Positions 42,717 to 51,406 of a DNA stretch of 64,000 nucleotides are shown in pieces. Position 1 is the stretch's first letter. Each line of letters begins with the position of its first letter. This DNA is from Caulobacter sp. 32-67-35 (lineage in GTDB: Bacteria; Pseudomonadota; Alphaproteobacteria; Caulobacterales; Caulobacteraceae): assembly GCA_002280875.1 (NCBI GenBank), contig NCEV01000009.1:1-64000 (forward strand), written 5' to 3'. The position numbers and the translations under genes were made by a program. The notes under the pieces were generated by a model. That model saw only the letters and a program-made list of their open reading frames with translations, was not told the DNA's origin and did not search any database.

Positions 42717-42902
42717 ATGGCGCTGTCCGACGGTCAGCTGACGGCTCTGAAGAACCTGGCTCGCAAGCAGGCGGGCGATGATGTCGACTGGATCAATATC
42801 AGCGACGCCCGCGCTCTGACCGACCTGGGCTTTGCCCAGCGCGATCGGGTGGGCTGGAAGATCACGCCTGAGGGGCTTGAGGCTCTGGCAGCGGCGTCTT
42901 AG
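42717..42902 (+). CDS. Small hypothetical protein
   Basis: 61 residues starting one base after the preceding stop, so translated from the same message. MALSDGQLTALKNLARKQAG, then WINISDARALTDLGFAQRDR and GWKITPEGLEALAAA, a shape like a single winged-helix repeat. Function unknown. Stop overlaps the VanZ-like gene stop by four bases. Confidence 0.6.
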   Translation: MALSDGQLTALKNLARKQAGDDVDWINISDARALTDLGFAQRDRVGWKITPEGLEALAAAS

Positions 42903-43420
42903 GGGGCTGAAGCGCGCGGCGGATAGCGCTTGGCGGCGCGGTCCGCAAAGCGCGCCAGGCGTTCCTCCCCGTGCGAGGCTACCGGCGTCAGCACGGGTTT
43001 GGCCGCGCGTGGCCGCCGACGATCCATCTCGGCAATGGTCGAGAAAGGCACGGCGCCGTGTTCACGCGCCATTTTCCGCGCGCTTTCGATCAGGCTTGAG
43101 CCGTAAACGGTGAAGACACCCACAGCGTCAGCGGCCCAGTCGCCCAGGCTGGCGCTGCGATCTCCCAGCATCTGGACGAGTTCGGCGCCCCCCCCGAGAA
43201 GCAGAGCTGCGCGCGCCAGGTCCCAGCGCCGCATGCGCGGGAAGGCCGCGAACGAAACCGCCGTGAGCCCGCCGAAAGCGATGGCGTGCGCGCTCTTGTC
43301 ATTCAGGCCGAAGGCCGCCTCCGCGCCTTGAAACGGACCCAGCATCAAGATCGCGGCCGTCAGGGCGCCCAGCAGAAGCACGGCGCGGGCGGTGATCACG
43401 ATGTGATTGGGCGTAAGCAT
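42899..43420 (-). CDS. VanZ-like membrane protein
   Basis: 173 residues. Three to four hydrophobic segments (AVLLLGALTAAILMLGPF, HAIAFGGLTAVSFAAF, LARAALLLGGGAELVQML, LGDWAADAVGVFTVYGSSLI) with the VanZ landmark DKSAHAIAFGGLT. The C-terminal 55 residues are basic and soluble. VanZ-family proteins are of uncertain function, some linked to glycopeptide resistance; no such claim is made here. Confidence 0.75.
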   Translation of the reverse strand: MLTPNHIVITARAVLLLGALTAAILMLGPFQGAEAAFGLNDKSAHAIAFGGLTAVSFAAFPRMRRWDLARAALLLGGGAELVQMLGDRSASLGDWAADAVGVFTVYGSSLIESARKMAREHGAVPFSTIAEMDRRRPRAAKPVLTPVASHGEERLARFADRAAKRYPPRASAP

Positions 43421-43489
43421 GGGGCAGGCTCTCGGTGAGGCCTTTCCATAACGAGCGCCTCGCCGCCATCTAGTGAACGAACAAGATCA

Positions 43490-43517
43490 ACCGAGGATGA
43501 ATCAGGTCATCCTCGGT
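43490..43517 (-). terminator. Rho-independent terminator of M1 aminopeptidase
   Basis: ACCGAGGATGA (43490-43500), loop ATCAGG, TCATCCTCGGT (43507-43517): perfect 11-bp arms located 17 bp past the aminopeptidase stop. On the minus strand the stem is followed by TTGATCTTGTT. Confidence 0.75.
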
Positions 43518-43533
43518 CGACTGCCGCGGACCT

Positions 43534-45333
43534 CTAGCGCTTCCGGGCCTTGGCTTTCGCCTTGGCCCTGGCGGCCTCCTCTGCCTTCTTCTTGGCGTCA
43601 GCTTCCGCCTTGGCAGCGTCGTCCTTGGCCTTTTTCCAGACCTGATAGGCTTCGATATGAGGCTGGCGGCGCAGGATCTTCGAGGCCGGGTCGACGATCA
43701 CCGGAGCAGCCGTTCCAATCCGCACGCGGCCGGAACCGTCTGCCATCGGCAGGGCGACCATCCTGCCGCCGACCTTGACCTCGACGGGCATGGGGAAAGG
43801 CTTGTCCTTCGGCGTTTTCCAGCGAAGCATCAGATCGTCGCCTTCGCGGCTTTCCATCAGTTCCGGCGGGCTGGCTTCGTACAGATAGACGTCGAAGAAC
43901 CAGCCATAGTCCTGGCCGGTCACATCATTCACCGCGCGAATGAAATCCCGGGTGTTGGCGTAGCGCGGCGCGAAATTGCCTGGCTTGGGATCCGTTCGAC
44001 CATAGACCACAAGGCGGATCGCCTTGAAGAAGGCCTCGTCGCCGATCAGGCTCCGCAGCGTGTGCAGGGCGTTCGAGCCCTTGTAGTAGATGTCGTTGCC
44101 GGGGCCGACCTTGGGATCATAGACCTGATCCTCGGCCATCGACTTGCCGGCCACCACCGGGAACTTGTTCTGCAAGGTGGCGCGCTGGGTGTTGAGGCGG
44201 GCCATGTATTCCATGTCGCCGTGCAGCCACTGCGAATAGAGCGGCTGCATGTAGGTGCCCAGGCCCTCGTGCAGCCACATGTCGTCCCAGTCGACATTGG
44301 TCAGCTGGTTGCCGAACCACTCGTGCGCCAGTTCGTGGTGCAGCAGCCAGTCATAGCCGTAGACGTCCTTGGCGTACTCGTTGCCATAGGCGTTGATGGT
44401 CTGGTGCTCCATGCCCAGATGCGGGGTCTCGACCACGCCCATCTTCTCGTCGCGGAACGGGTAGGGGCCGATCATGGCCTCGTAGAAGTCGAGCATCGGC
44501 CCGAACTCGGCGAACAGCGCCTTGGCCTCGGTCTCGCGGCCCTTCAGGTGCCAGAACCTGATCGGGAAGCTGTCGCCATAACGGCTATTGTAGGTGTCAC
44601 TCAGCTCGACATAGGGGCCGATGTCGAGAGCGATGGCATAGGTGTTGGGGTTCTTGGCGCGCCAGCTGTAGGTCCGCCAGCCATCCTTCTCCTCCATGCC
44701 GACGAACACCCCGTTAGCCGGCGCGACCAGCGGGGCTGGGACGACGATGTGCAGGTCGACCAGCTTGGGCTCGCCGGTGGGCTGATCGATACAGGGCCAG
44801 AAAAGGTCGCAACCGTCGCCTTGCACGGCGGTGGCGATCCACGGCTCGCCGGTCTTGGTCTTCTTCCAGACGAAGCCGCCGTCCCAGGGGGGGCGTTTGG
44901 CTTCATGCGGTACGCCGGCATACTGAATGCGAACCTTGACCTGCTCACCCTTGGCCAGCGGCATGGGCAGGGTGATCGACAGGCGACCTTCGGGATTGCT
45001 CCAGGCGCTGGCGGCGAGCGGCGCGCCATCGATCGTCAGCAAGCTGATGGGGAGATCCCGATCAAGGTCCAAAATCAGCCTGGTCAGCGGGGCCCGGGCC
45101 AGAATGGTCAGGGTCGCGTCGCCCTCGATAGCCTTGCGCTCCGGGATCACCTTGATGCGCAGATCGACATGCTCCAGCGACATGTCGCGTTGTTCGGCGG
45201 GGGCCACGCCGCCTGTGCTCAGGGTCAGGGCGGTGGTCTTTTTGGCCGGGGCCTTGGTTTGGGCAAGGGCCTGGCCGGCGCCGAGCGCCAGCAGGCAAAC
45301 CGCACTGGCGGCGGCGAGGGTGGAACGAGGCAA
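43534..45333 (-). CDS. Secreted M1 family metallo-aminopeptidase
   Basis: 599 residues from TTG 45333, preceded by GGGGAG; this start gives a signal peptide (MPRSTLAAASAVCLLALGAG), whereas the upstream open frame does not. M1 signatures: zinc site HELAHEWFGN around residue 333 followed by WLHEGLGTYM, and the exopeptidase-type motif MEHQTINAYG. The C-terminus is a Lys/Ala-rich helix (DAAKAEADAKKKAEEAARAK). Probably periplasmic or extracellular peptide degradation. Confidence 0.88.
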   Translation of the reverse strand: MPRSTLAAASAVCLLALGAGQALAQTKAPAKKTTALTLSTGGVAPAEQRDMSLEHVDLRIKVIPERKAIEGDATLTILARAPLTRLILDLDRDLPISLLTIDGAPLAASAWSNPEGRLSITLPMPLAKGEQVKVRIQYAGVPHEAKRPPWDGGFVWKKTKTGEPWIATAVQGDGCDLFWPCIDQPTGEPKLVDLHIVVPAPLVAPANGVFVGMEEKDGWRTYSWRAKNPNTYAIALDIGPYVELSDTYNSRYGDSFPIRFWHLKGRETEAKALFAEFGPMLDFYEAMIGPYPFRDEKMGVVETPHLGMEHQTINAYGNEYAKDVYGYDWLLHHELAHEWFGNQLTNVDWDDMWLHEGLGTYMQPLYSQWLHGDMEYMARLNTQRATLQNKFPVVAGKSMAEDQVYDPKVGPGNDIYYKGSNALHTLRSLIGDEAFFKAIRLVVYGRTDPKPGNFAPRYANTRDFIRAVNDVTGQDYGWFFDVYLYEASPPELMESREGDDLMLRWKTPKDKPFPMPVEVKVGGRMVALPMADGSGRVRIGTAAPVIVDPASKILRRQPHIEAYQVWKKAKDDAAKAEADAKKKAEEAARAKAKAKARKR

Positions 45334-45401
45334 ACGGGACTCCCCAGGGCGGCGGTTCTTTGCGCCATGCGTAGGCCCGGGCGGCGCGAACGCCAAGAGG
45401 G

Positions 45402-45962
45402 TCAGATTTTCTCGCTGATCTTGATCGCGGCGCGACAGCCCGCCTGGATCACGGCATTGAGCAAGCCATAGGCCGGAGCCTCGTGTGCGCCCTCGTCCAC
45501 AGCGAGATCGCGGTGGGCCAGTTCATCGTCGCGGAACTGTGAAAGTTCGGCGGCGAGTTCAGGATCGCGGTCGCGCAGCTCGGCGATCTGGCCGGCATAG
45601 TGCTGTTCGATAACGTTTTCGACCGCTTCGGTGCAGGCGTGAGCAGCCTTGTCACCCAGCAGGGCGGTGCCGGCGCCCAGCGCAAACGCCGCTGCGCGCC
45701 AGACCGGCGACATCAGGGTCGGGCGAACGCCATGTTCAGTGAGGAGCTGGTCGAACCGGCTCAGGTGGACCTGTTCGTGGCCCTCCATCTCCTTGAGTTG
45801 ATCGGCAAGACGTTCGCGACCGGGGCTGGCGCGCATCACGGCCGCCTGGCCGCGATAAATGTGCACCGCGGCCAGTTCGCCGGCCTGGTCGACGCGCAGG
45901 ATTTCGGCCAGCCGCGCCTTCGCGGCGCCGGCGCCTGGGCGACGGGGCATTGGAGCGTTCAT
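45402..45962 (-). CDS. coq7: 2-nonaprenyl-3-methyl-6-methoxy-1,4-benzoquinol hydroxylase (Coq7)
   Basis: 186-residue di-iron monooxygenase that adds the last hydroxyl group in ubiquinone synthesis. Two ExxH blocks: EMEGHEQVHLSRFDQL and RDDELAHRDLAVDEGAHEAP, plus RVDQAGELAAVHIYRGQ and VENVIEQHYAGQI supplying the remaining Glu ligands. ATG 45962 overlaps the dsbB stop by four bases. Confidence 0.92.
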   Translation of the reverse strand: MNAPMPRRPGAGAAKARLAEILRVDQAGELAAVHIYRGQAAVMRASPGRERLADQLKEMEGHEQVHLSRFDQLLTEHGVRPTLMSPVWRAAAFALGAGTALLGDKAAHACTEAVENVIEQHYAGQIAELRDRDPELAAELSQFRDDELAHRDLAVDEGAHEAPAYGLLNAVIQAGCRAAIKISEKI

Positions 45963-46588
45963 CGCACGGTCTCCGTCTTGCGAAAGCCAGCGGCCAGTGC
46001 GGTTGTTGCCAGACCAAGTGAGATCAAGGCGTTCCAGCCGGCCATGGAGATACCCAGGAAGATCCAGGCTGCCTTGTCGCAAGCGGGTGGCTTGATCGTG
46101 TCGCCCTTCAGCATGGCGACCAGGTCACTGGCCGCCGCTGTTGCGCCGCCGCTGCAGGTGGTCGGGCCTGGCCACCACTTCAATTCAACGCCCGCGTGAT
46201 AGGCCGCAAGGCCCGCGCCATAGAGAAAGACCGCGCCCAGCAACAGATCGAAGGGACGGCGCGCCCGCAGGGCCCAAGGGCTGTAGCGCGCGGCGATCGC
46301 GATCACGGCGACGGTCCCGGCGACCCAAAATACCTCGCGCTGTCTCAGGCAGAGCGGGCAGGGATAGAGCTTTCCGAAGGTCTCGAAGGCGTGGGCCGTA
46401 GCCAGCATGGCGGCGCTGGCGACAAAAGCGACGACCGGCCACCACTCCAGGCCGAGGGAGACGATCCCGGTCTTGGCCGGAGCGACGGTCACAGCAGGAG
46501 CCGGACCGCGTACGGGCTCGACGACCGGCGTTTCAGCCTGAGCCAAGCCCGCCTGGGTCGCCTGGGGATCGTCGATACCGCTCATCAT
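45959..46588 (-). CDS. dsbB: Disulfide bond formation protein B
   Basis: 209 residues. Re-oxidises DsbA using quinone. Four membrane helices with first-loop motif YPCPLCLRQREVF and second-loop cysteines TTCSGG and PPACDKAAW, the expected four-Cys pattern. The N-terminus carries a 40-residue cytoplasmic extension. Two adjacent ATGs (46588, 46585); the first overlaps the previous stop. Sits between dedA/yqaA-like and coq7, both quinone- or membrane-linked. Confidence 0.92.
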   Translation of the reverse strand: MMSGIDDPQATQAGLAQAETPVVEPVRGPAPAVTVAPAKTGIVSLGLEWWPVVAFVASAAMLATAHAFETFGKLYPCPLCLRQREVFWVAGTVAVIAIAARYSPWALRARRPFDLLLGAVFLYGAGLAAYHAGVELKWWPGPTTCSGGATAAASDLVAMLKGDTIKPPACDKAAWIFLGISMAGWNALISLGLATTALAAGFRKTETVR

Positions 46589-47190
46589 ACCGCGCAAGCG
46601 CCTCCGCTGCTTCCACCCAGGAAATGGCTCGCCATGAGGCCAAGTACAAGGAGCACGAAGAGGCCGCCGGCGAACAGGGCGAGGCGCCGCTCGATCACGG
46701 GCAGCAGTGCGGGACCAAACTTCTTGACCACCCAGGCGACCAGGAAGAACCGCGCGCCGCGTGTAATCACTGAAGCGACGATGAACATCGGAAAGCTGAA
46801 GGCGGCCAGACCCGAGGCGATGGTCACCAGCTTGTAGGGGATGGGGGTCAGGCCCTTGGCCAGGATCACCCAGACGCCGTACTTGCCATACCAGCACTGG
46901 AACTCGGCCAAGCCCCCGGCATGGCCGGTGGCGGCCATCATCCACATGCCCAGGTCCTGCAGGAAGAAGCCGATCGCATAGCCCAGTATGCCGCCCAGCA
47001 CGGAGGCGATCGTACAGATCGTGGCGTAGTGCCAGGCTCGGTCCGGCCGCGCGAGCACCATGGGCGCCAGCATCACATCCGGGGGAATGGGGAAGAAGGA
47101 GCTCTCGGCGAACGAGATGGCGAAAAGGCTCTTGGGGGCGTGGCGCGAGGCGGCCAATCCCATGACCCAGTCGTACAGGCGACGCAGCAT
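46585..47190 (-). CDS. DedA/YqaA family membrane protein
   Basis: 201 residues. SFAESSFFPIPPDVMLAPMV is the conserved re-entrant loop of the DedA/SNARE-associated (VTT) domain; GFFLQDLGMWMM, GYAIGFF, and LAKGLTPIPYKLVTIASGLA follow. Such proteins are candidate lipid scramblases or transporters for polyprenyl phosphate. YqaA subgroup by length. First gene of yqaA-dsbB-coq7. Confidence 0.85.
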   Translation of the reverse strand: MLRRLYDWVMGLAASRHAPKSLFAISFAESSFFPIPPDVMLAPMVLARPDRAWHYATICTIASVLGGILGYAIGFFLQDLGMWMMAATGHAGGLAEFQCWYGKYGVWVILAKGLTPIPYKLVTIASGLAAFSFPMFIVASVITRGARFFLVAWVVKKFGPALLPVIERRLALFAGGLFVLLVLGLMASHFLGGSSGGACAV

Positions 47191-47411
47191 GCGAGCTCCA
47201 GGCTAGTTGATGCGCGTTGCTAGCAGGCGAAGCGGAACTTGTCCCCGGCGATGATCGGCGGCGCCGTTTCCAGTCCGCGCCTTCACGCGTTTTGCCTTCA
47301 CCCTCGGCTGCCGGCGAGGGAACGCGACGTCGCGGCGCTTGGTTTTCCCGCGACGGATGGCTATCACCCCGTCCAAGGGCTCCCGCCCACCGAAATTCGA
47401 AAGCCGATCCG

Positions 47412-47666
47412 ATGAGCGACACCCCTCCCGACCGCCTGGCCACCAATCCCGACAGCCCCTTCTATAACGCCGAGCTTCTCGAACGCGGCGTCGGCATCCG
47501 CTTCAAGGGTGTCGAGAAGACCAATGTCGACGAATACTGCGTCAGCGAAGGCTGGGTGCGGGTGACCGCCGGCAAGACGATGGATCGCAAGGGCAACCCG
47601 ATGACCATCAAGCTGCAGGGCGAGGTGGTTCCCTACTTCCGCGACATCCACGACGCTGAGTCCTGA
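47412..47666 (+). CDS. DUF3297 family protein
   Basis: 84 residues from ATG 47412 (MSDTPPDRLATNPDSPFYNA). ERGVGIRFKGVEKTNVDEYC and SEGWVRVTAGKTMDRKGNP match the DUF3297 core almost in full. Short cytosolic protein of unknown function, widespread in proteobacteria. Confidence 0.85.
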   Translation: MSDTPPDRLATNPDSPFYNAELLERGVGIRFKGVEKTNVDEYCVSEGWVRVTAGKTMDRKGNPMTIKLQGEVVPYFRDIHDAES

Positions 47667-47668
47667 TC

Positions 47669-48091
47669 GTGGCGCTGCGTCGCCTTATCGATCTGCCAGG
47701 CTTCGCCGACCTGGAAAGCCGGGCGCTGATGAAGCCGGCCTTCGCCGATCCGGAGGCGCGGGCTGAGTTTCCAGAGATCGATCAGCTGGCGCGTGACACC
47801 TTCGGTCTCACGGCTGACGAGGCCGCCGTCATTCCTGATCCGGAAGGCTGGGACGGAATCGATATCAGATCGATGCGCGAGCAGGCCGATCAGTTCGAGC
47901 TGGAAGGCTGGGACGTGACCGACGACAAGCGTCGGCCGCTGCGCATTCTGGGCCATTTCAGCCATCCCCTGTGGCTGGCCCTGCGCGGCGTAGCCGGCAA
48001 GCTGCCGTTTTTTCCAGAACCGGAGGAGACGGAACACACGACATCATCCCTGGCTGCGGAAGCCAAGGCGTTCCAGCGCGACAAGCGTTAG
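47669..48091 (+). CDS. Hypothetical protein
   Basis: 140 residues from GTG 47669, two bases after the DUF3297 stop, so probably cotranscribed. Contents: MALRRLIDLPGFADLESRAL, an acidic helical middle, and GHFSHPLWLALRGVAGKLPF. No family recognised. Confidence 0.6.
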   Translation: MALRRLIDLPGFADLESRALMKPAFADPEARAEFPEIDQLARDTFGLTADEAAVIPDPEGWDGIDIRSMREQADQFELEGWDVTDDKRRPLRILGHFSHPLWLALRGVAGKLPFFPEPEETEHTTSSLAAEAKAFQRDKR

Positions 48092-48270
48092 CGCTTCTTC
48101 CCCAGTTCGGTGGCGATATCCTTGATGGAATTGCCGGCTGATCGGTGGGCCGCGATCAGCTGGTCCTTGGTCACGCCCCAGCGCTTCATCCAGTATTCGA
48201 CCTGGTGGCGCTCGCGGGGGTCGAGCCGGTCTTCGTCGCGAAAGTCGCGCTTGCCCTTGGGAATGCCCAT
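48088..48270 (-). CDS. DUF3606 family protein
   Basis: 60 residues from ATG 48270. DRLDPRERHQVEYWMKRWGV followed by TKDQLIAAHRSAGNSIKDIA is the DUF3606 pattern (charged strand, then helix-turn-helix-like pair). Function unknown; it may bind DNA. Convergent with the 47669 gene, stops overlapping by four bases. Confidence 0.82.
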   Translation of the reverse strand: MGIPKGKRDFRDEDRLDPRERHQVEYWMKRWGVTKDQLIAAHRSAGNSIKDIATELGKKR

Positions 48271-48381
48271 GATCATCTCCTGCGTCCGTCCGCGACCTAT
48301 CCTGCGCTCTGGCCGTTGTCGAGGCGACGCCCAAAGCTCACCTTTGTTCCAATGATCCGAAACCATGAAGCGCCCGCACCG

Positions 48382-48648
48382 ATGAGCGATCCCGATCTTG
48401 AAGCCATGGCGGCCGATGAACTGTCGCGCGCCATGACCCTGACCTGGCGCGACCTGTCCAAGGTGATTCCCTGGGGCGACACGTTCGAGGGCATCTCGCC
48501 CGGCGGTCGCGATGTGGAGGTGGAGCGCAACTATCTATGGGCGACGGACCCGGGGGGCGACATCCTGTGCGAGGTGGCCGTCTATGGCGGCGCGTCACGA
48601 TATGATCAGGGCGCGCGAGCCCGAGGCGTGATTTCCCGCAAAGGGTGA
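48382..48648 (+). CDS. Hypothetical protein
   Basis: 88 residues from ATG 48382; in-frame ATG 48352 would extend it. Centre: SRAMTLTWRDLSKVIPWGDT, GISPGGRDVEVERNYLWATD and GGDILCEVAVYGG. Similar short proteins occur in caulobacters, function unknown. Divergent from the DUF3606 gene. Confidence 0.6.
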   Translation: MSDPDLEAMAADELSRAMTLTWRDLSKVIPWGDTFEGISPGGRDVEVERNYLWATDPGGDILCEVAVYGGASRYDQGARARGVISRKG

Positions 48649-48702
48649 CAACCTAAGCCGTGCAAGTGGTCTCTGGTTGCGTTAACCATGGGCCGCGCCA
48701 TC

Positions 48703-49548
48703 ATGGCCAAGTCACAGCGCGGGGAGGGGTCGGTGTACCAGTCAGAGTTTCCGGTCGATCAGCCCGTGCCGATTTTTGATCCGACCCTGCTGATGGGTCT
48801 GATCCTGGCGGCGGTTGTGATCGCCGCCCTGGCCTTTGCCGCTGGCCGCCTCTTGGGCCGCAAGGATAATAGCGAAGGTTATCGCGGCGTCGCCAAGACC
48901 ATTCACGAGGCCATCAAGGCAAAATGCGTCGCCGCCACCAGCGCGCCGTCGGGCGAACTGGTGTCGAAGACCCAGGAGCTGATCGAGGAAGTTGACCGAC
49001 GCATTGGCGCGATCATCAAGTTTGGCGGCCCTTGCGCCAAGGCGATGAAAGGGCTGACCGAGGCCCTGAAGGGCGAGCCCGCCGAAGAAAAGGACAAGGG
49101 CAAGGATGCCCATGGTCATGGTCATGCGCAGGGCGGTGGTCACGGTCCCGGTCCGGGCGACCATGGTGGTCACGGCGTCGGCGGACACGGTGGCCATGGC
49201 GGCCACGATCCCAGCTGCCAGTGCGACCGTTGCGTCGTGGCGGTGGTCGAGGCGGCCGTGCCGAACGTGACGATTCTCGGGCCCCGGATCGGCGGCCAGA
49301 CCGTCGTCATCTCCAATCCCGCTAGTCCCGCCAAGCCAGCCGACGATCACCACGCACAGCACGACGCCAAGGTCCTGGATCACAAGGACTTTTCGAAACA
49401 GGTGCGTATGGCGGTGGTGGAGTTCTCTGATTTCTGGAGCCGGGGCGATTGTCTTCTGGAGCTTGAGCGCTGCCAGGCCATGCTGACGAGCACAGCGCCT
49501 TTTCCGGACGTGAAGGCGTTAAAACTGAAAGCACAATCGCATCACTAA
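48703..49548 (+). CDS. Membrane protein with His/Gly-rich repeat region
   Basis: 281 residues from ATG 48703 (48688 alternative). One membrane helix at about 27-50 (LLMGLILAAVVIAALAFAAG), then a helical segment with TIHEAIKAKCVAATSAPSGE. At about 133-165 there is a dense His/Gly run (HGHGHAQGGGHGPGPGDHGG) ending in CQCDRC, an obvious potential metal-binding stretch (Ni, Co or Zn). The C-terminus is DFSKQVRMAVVEFSDFWSRG. No family assigned. Confidence 0.65.
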   Translation: MAKSQRGEGSVYQSEFPVDQPVPIFDPTLLMGLILAAVVIAALAFAAGRLLGRKDNSEGYRGVAKTIHEAIKAKCVAATSAPSGELVSKTQELIEEVDRRIGAIIKFGGPCAKAMKGLTEALKGEPAEEKDKGKDAHGHGHAQGGGHGPGPGDHGGHGVGGHGGHGGHDPSCQCDRCVVAVVEAAVPNVTILGPRIGGQTVVISNPASPAKPADDHHAQHDAKVLDHKDFSKQVRMAVVEFSDFWSRGDCLLELERCQAMLTSTAPFPDVKALKLKAQSHH

Positions 49549-49784
49549 GAAGGTCCCGGCGCCCACGGGGCGTGCGCGGGATTTAAAGAATGCACAACCA
49601 CCACGCGAATGCAGGCGTTTCTGCTGTGGTTGCGGCTGGACGATTGAGGCGACAGGGCGCTAGGCGCCACATCGACTGGCGCGAAGCGAGCCGATCCATG
49701 GTCGGCCTACGTAACGTCGCTTAGGATCGGCGAAGGTTGTCTTCCAAATGGCGACCGCGCCCGGGAGGACGAAAGGAACGGGTC

Positions 49785-50291
49785 ATGATCGCAACGGTCT
49801 CCCCTTTGACGACGGCGACGCCCGAACCGCCAGAAGAGGCGCTCAGCCTGGCCGACTATGTGCCGTATCGACTGGTCACGGCCGCAGCAGCGGTCAGTCG
49901 GCTGATCGCGCGCGCCTATGAGGACAAGTTCGGATTGACCATCCCGCAATGGCGGCTGATGTCGGTGCTGGCCGAGGGCGGGCTGACGCCCCACGCCGCC
50001 GTGGCCCGCACGGCGATGGACAAGGTCCGCGTCAGTCGCGCTGCCCAGGATCTGGTCGAGCGACGATTGGTCAACCGCACGACTGTTCGGGCAGACCGTC
50101 GCTCCCATCGGCTGGAACTGACGGCAGCTGGTCGACGGCTGTTCGCCGAGATCGCGCCAATGGCCCTTGCCTATGAGGCGGCGTTGCTGTCCGGCCTCGC
50201 GCCTAGCGAAGTGGTCACGCTGAAGCGCCTGTTGGGACGCCTCGAAGTCACCGCGACGCAGTTGGCGGGCGGCGAGACCATGGTCCCCTGA
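49785..50291 (+). CDS. MarR family transcriptional regulator
   Basis: 168 residues from ATG 49785. Winged-helix core: FGLTIPQWRLMSVLAEGGLT, HAAVARTAMDKVRVSRAAQD, LVERRLVNRTTVRADRRSHR, LELTAAGRRLFAEIAP, all in MarR order. Ligand unknown. It lies just upstream of tRNA-Leu with no target gene clearly adjacent. Confidence 0.88.
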   Translation: MIATVSPLTTATPEPPEEALSLADYVPYRLVTAAAAVSRLIARAYEDKFGLTIPQWRLMSVLAEGGLTPHAAVARTAMDKVRVSRAAQDLVERRLVNRTTVRADRRSHRLELTAAGRRLFAEIAPMALAYEAALLSGLAPSEVVTLKRLLGRLEVTATQLAGGETMVP

Positions 50292-50399
50292 AGGCTCCGT
50301 TGCCTGTAGGGCGCGCAGATCGCGCCCGCCGCTCTCTCGGTACTGGAATTCAAATACGACGCCTGCTAGAGAGACGGCCCTTCGCGCGAGGCGAAGCAC

Positions 50400-50484
50400 G
50401 CGGGCGTGGTGAAACTGGTAGACGCGCCGGACTCAAAATCCGGTTCCGAAAGGAGTGTCGGTTCGACCCCGACCGCCCGCACCA
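50400..50484 (+). tRNA. tRNA-Leu (anticodon CAA)
   Basis: 85-nt class II tRNA. Acceptor strands GCGGGCG (50400-50406) and CGCCCGC (50474-50480), discriminator A, CCA encoded (50482-50484). Anticodon loop CTCAAAA reads CAA, for UUG codons. A long variable arm (TTCCGAAAGGAGT) and T loop GTTCGACCC confirm Leu. Any short ORF read across it is spurious. Confidence 0.95.
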
Positions 50485-50827
50485 TCAATCTTTTCAATAT
50501 GGAAGACTGGATCTCTGCCCGGTCGAGGGACTTCCTGGAAAGTCACTTCCGCATGCGCAGGCCGGCTTTCTGCTGCCCGGACCGGCGAGGTAAAGCGCGC
50601 TCAACAGGCGTCGCGCCTGGCCTGGTCTTGTCGGGAAGCGTCGACGAGCTCCCGGATGAGCCCCCACGGATTTCGGCTTGAGCAGCGCTAACCTGCCGCG
50701 CAAGCAGGCGTTGAATGCCTGATTTTACAGCTCGTTTTGCGCAATTTGAAGGCGTTGGCGACGGTTGGCCGCGGTCTTGGCCGAACTCACGCTCCCAGCC
50801 AGTCGCGATCGGTCATACCGAAAGTTC
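50485..50827. other. 343-bp region between tRNA-Leu and nasT
   Basis: I see no protein gene or strong hairpin. The AT-richer part near 50715-50760 could hold the nasT promoter; TTGG-rich segments near 50755 were compared with a sigma-54 consensus but do not fit convincingly. Frames read here are continuations of the tRNA. Confidence 0.4.
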
Positions 50828-51406
50828 ATGCGCGTGCTTGTCATTGACCCCGATCTCGCGAGAGCCGCCCTGGTGGCCGAAGGTCTTGTCGGCGTGCATC
50901 CCCTTGAGGTGCGGCAGGCGGCGCTTTTCGATGAGGCCGAAGTCGCGCGATTTTCGCCGGACGTTGTTGTCATCGCTTCCGACAGTCCAGACCGAGACAC
51001 GCTGGAGAGCCTGCGCGAGGCTGGTCACAGCAATACCCGTCCAGTGGTGATGTTTGTCGACCGGTCCGAACCGGGCTTGGCCGAGCAGGCGGTGCGGGCC
51101 GGTGTTGCGGCCTACATTGTCGATGGACTGGCCCCCAGTCGCGTCCGCTCTATCCTCGATGTGGCCATAAGCCGCTTTGCCTTGACGCAGCAACTGCGTG
51201 GCGATCTGGCCAAGGCCAAGGCTGATCTGGAGTCCCGGAAGGTCGTGGACCGCGCCAAGGGTCTGCTGATGAAGGAGCGGGGTCTCGACGAGGACGGGGC
51301 CTATCGGCTGCTGCGCAAGCTCGCCATGGATCGGGGCAAGCCTATCGGCGTCATTGCGGCCGATCTTTTGGCCTTTGCGGGGATTCTCAGGGGAGACGCC
51401 TCTTGA
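50828..51406 (+). CDS. nasT: ANTAR response regulator NasT
   Basis: 192-residue nitrate-responsive RNA-binding antiterminator. The N-terminal receiver-like domain is MRVLVIDPDLARAALVAEGL; the C-terminal ANTAR domain is SRKVVDRAKGLLMKERGLDE, DGAYRLLRKLAMDRGKPIGV. NasT binds leader RNA to prevent termination unless held by NasS. The start follows directly from the receiver-domain N-terminus. TTGA overlap with nasS. Confidence 0.93.
   Translation: MRVLVIDPDLARAALVAEGLVGVHPLEVRQAALFDEAEVARFSPDVVVIASDSPDRDTLESLREAGHSNTRPVVMFVDRSEPGLAEQAVRAGVAAYIVDGLAPSRVRSILDVAISRFALTQQLRGDLAKAKADLESRKVVDRAKGLLMKERGLDEDGAYRLLRKLAMDRGKPIGVIAADLLAFAGILRGDAS

Noticed and set aside
50406-50681. Frames beginning MVKLVDAPDSKSGS
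   Set aside because: They are read through tRNA-Leu, a common artefact.
50740-50780. Sigma-54 promoter for nasT
   Set aside because: TTGG/TGGCC spacing and bases deviate too far from the -24/-12 consensus.
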